The notes below the pieces were generated by a model that saw only the letters and a program-made list of their open reading frames with translations, was not told the DNA's origin and made no database searches. Shown here piece by piece: positions 6,066 to 6,188 of a stretch of DNA of 6,188 nt; position 1 is the stretch's first letter; each line of letters begins with the position of its first letter. The position numbers and the translations under genes are program-made. The stretch lies in contig DAOVGU010000179.1 in NCBI GenBank assembly GCA_030672255.1, positions 1-6,188 on the forward strand, written 5' to 3'. This stretch comes from a bacterium. Its GTDB lineage: Bacteria; Ratteibacteria; UBA8468.

Positions 6066-6071
6066 CTCCTT
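6066..6071 (-). promoter_or_regulatory. Ribosome binding site fixing the start of the divergent oxidoreductase
   Basis: The minus strand reads AAGGAG, with a 9-nt spacer to ATG 6056. A nearer ATG in the spacer is in another frame. The TTG at 6131 has no SD and falls at the loop of a palindrome. Confidence 0.7.
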
Positions 6072-6104
6072 TTTACTGTTTTTGCTGCCTCTCTCCCAAG
6101 GCGA

Positions 6105-6178
6105 CTCACGCCCCTCTGTGTCTCCCCACAAGTGGGGAGAACATCAAAGTCAAAAACTTAAAGAGAAGAGGGAGTGAG
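6105..6178. repeat. Second REP-like two-stem palindrome, upstream of the divergent oxidoreductase
   Basis: The core TCTCCCCAC (6121-6129) and GTGGGGAGA (6132-6140) is a perfect 9-bp stem with a 2-nt loop. An outer stem is formed by CTCAC (6105-6109) plus CCCTCT (6112-6117) against AGAGGG (6167-6172) plus GTGAG (6174-6178), with small bulges. The CTCAC-CCTCT-CTCCC-GGGGAGA order matches the element at 5127-5171. The 132 nt from 6057 to the right edge contain this element and the SD, and I see no gene in them. A TTGACT lies at 6148-6153 on the minus strand, but no matching -10 box is visible. Confidence 0.6.
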
Positions 6179-6188
6179 GAGCAACGAG

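Noticed and set aside
6121..6140. Intrinsic terminator from the perfect palindrome
   Set aside because: No T-run follows the stem on either strand, so the typical terminator pattern is absent.
6141..6160. Possible promoter for the series, with TTGACT on the minus strand
   Set aside because: No acceptable -10 hexamer at 16-18 nt; the expected place falls in the GC-rich palindrome. The promoter may lie beyond the right edge.

Overview
All seven coding regions in this window lie on the minus strand, in one closely packed, operon-like series read from right to left. There is no RNA gene, CRISPR array, transposase or convincing plus-strand gene. The DNA is moderately AT-rich. Starts are mostly ATG (one GTG) behind strong purine-rich Shine-Dalgarno (SD) sequences, so this is a bacterium with ordinary SD-led translation. 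The mix of protein families (Gfo/Idh/MocA oxidoreductases, metal-dependent amidohydrolases, a BNR-repeat sialidase-like protein, a UROD-family protein) is common in uncultivated bacterial lineages rich in carbohydrate catabolism, for example Planctomycetes-, Omnitrophica- or Poribacteria-like groups. That is a loose inference, and I cannot name a taxon.

Layout in transcription order. The right edge (6057-6188) has no gene but carries a long two-part palindrome. Next come a divergent Gfo/Idh/MocA oxidoreductase (5175-6056), a REP-like palindrome in the 58-nt gap, a canonical Gfo/Idh/MocA oxidoreductase (4073-5116), a small hairpin, an M55 (DppA-like) metallo-aminopeptidase (3255-4034), an internally shortened amidohydrolase (2599-3243), a BNR/Asp-box sialidase-like protein (1328-2620), a full-length amidohydrolase paralogue (464-1303), and the first 150 codons of a UROD-family protein that runs off the left edge (1-452).

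The set looks like an intracellular catabolic cassette: two probable sugar or polyol dehydrogenases, a peptidase for D-amino-acid-type or similar peptides, two amidohydrolases and a glycosidase-like BNR protein, none with a visible signal peptide. The substrate cannot be read from the sequence. The most unusual part is the amidohydrolase pair. One copy keeps every expected metal ligand but lacks about 80 residues of the barrel. The other is full length but has Asp where a metal-binding His is expected. The junctions after three consecutive genes share a near-identical 3' end/SD sequence, which looks like the scar of a tandem duplication around the BNR gene. Two start sites are moved downstream of the longest open frame (M55 protein to 4034, last oxidoreductase to 6056) on SD and family-alignment grounds.
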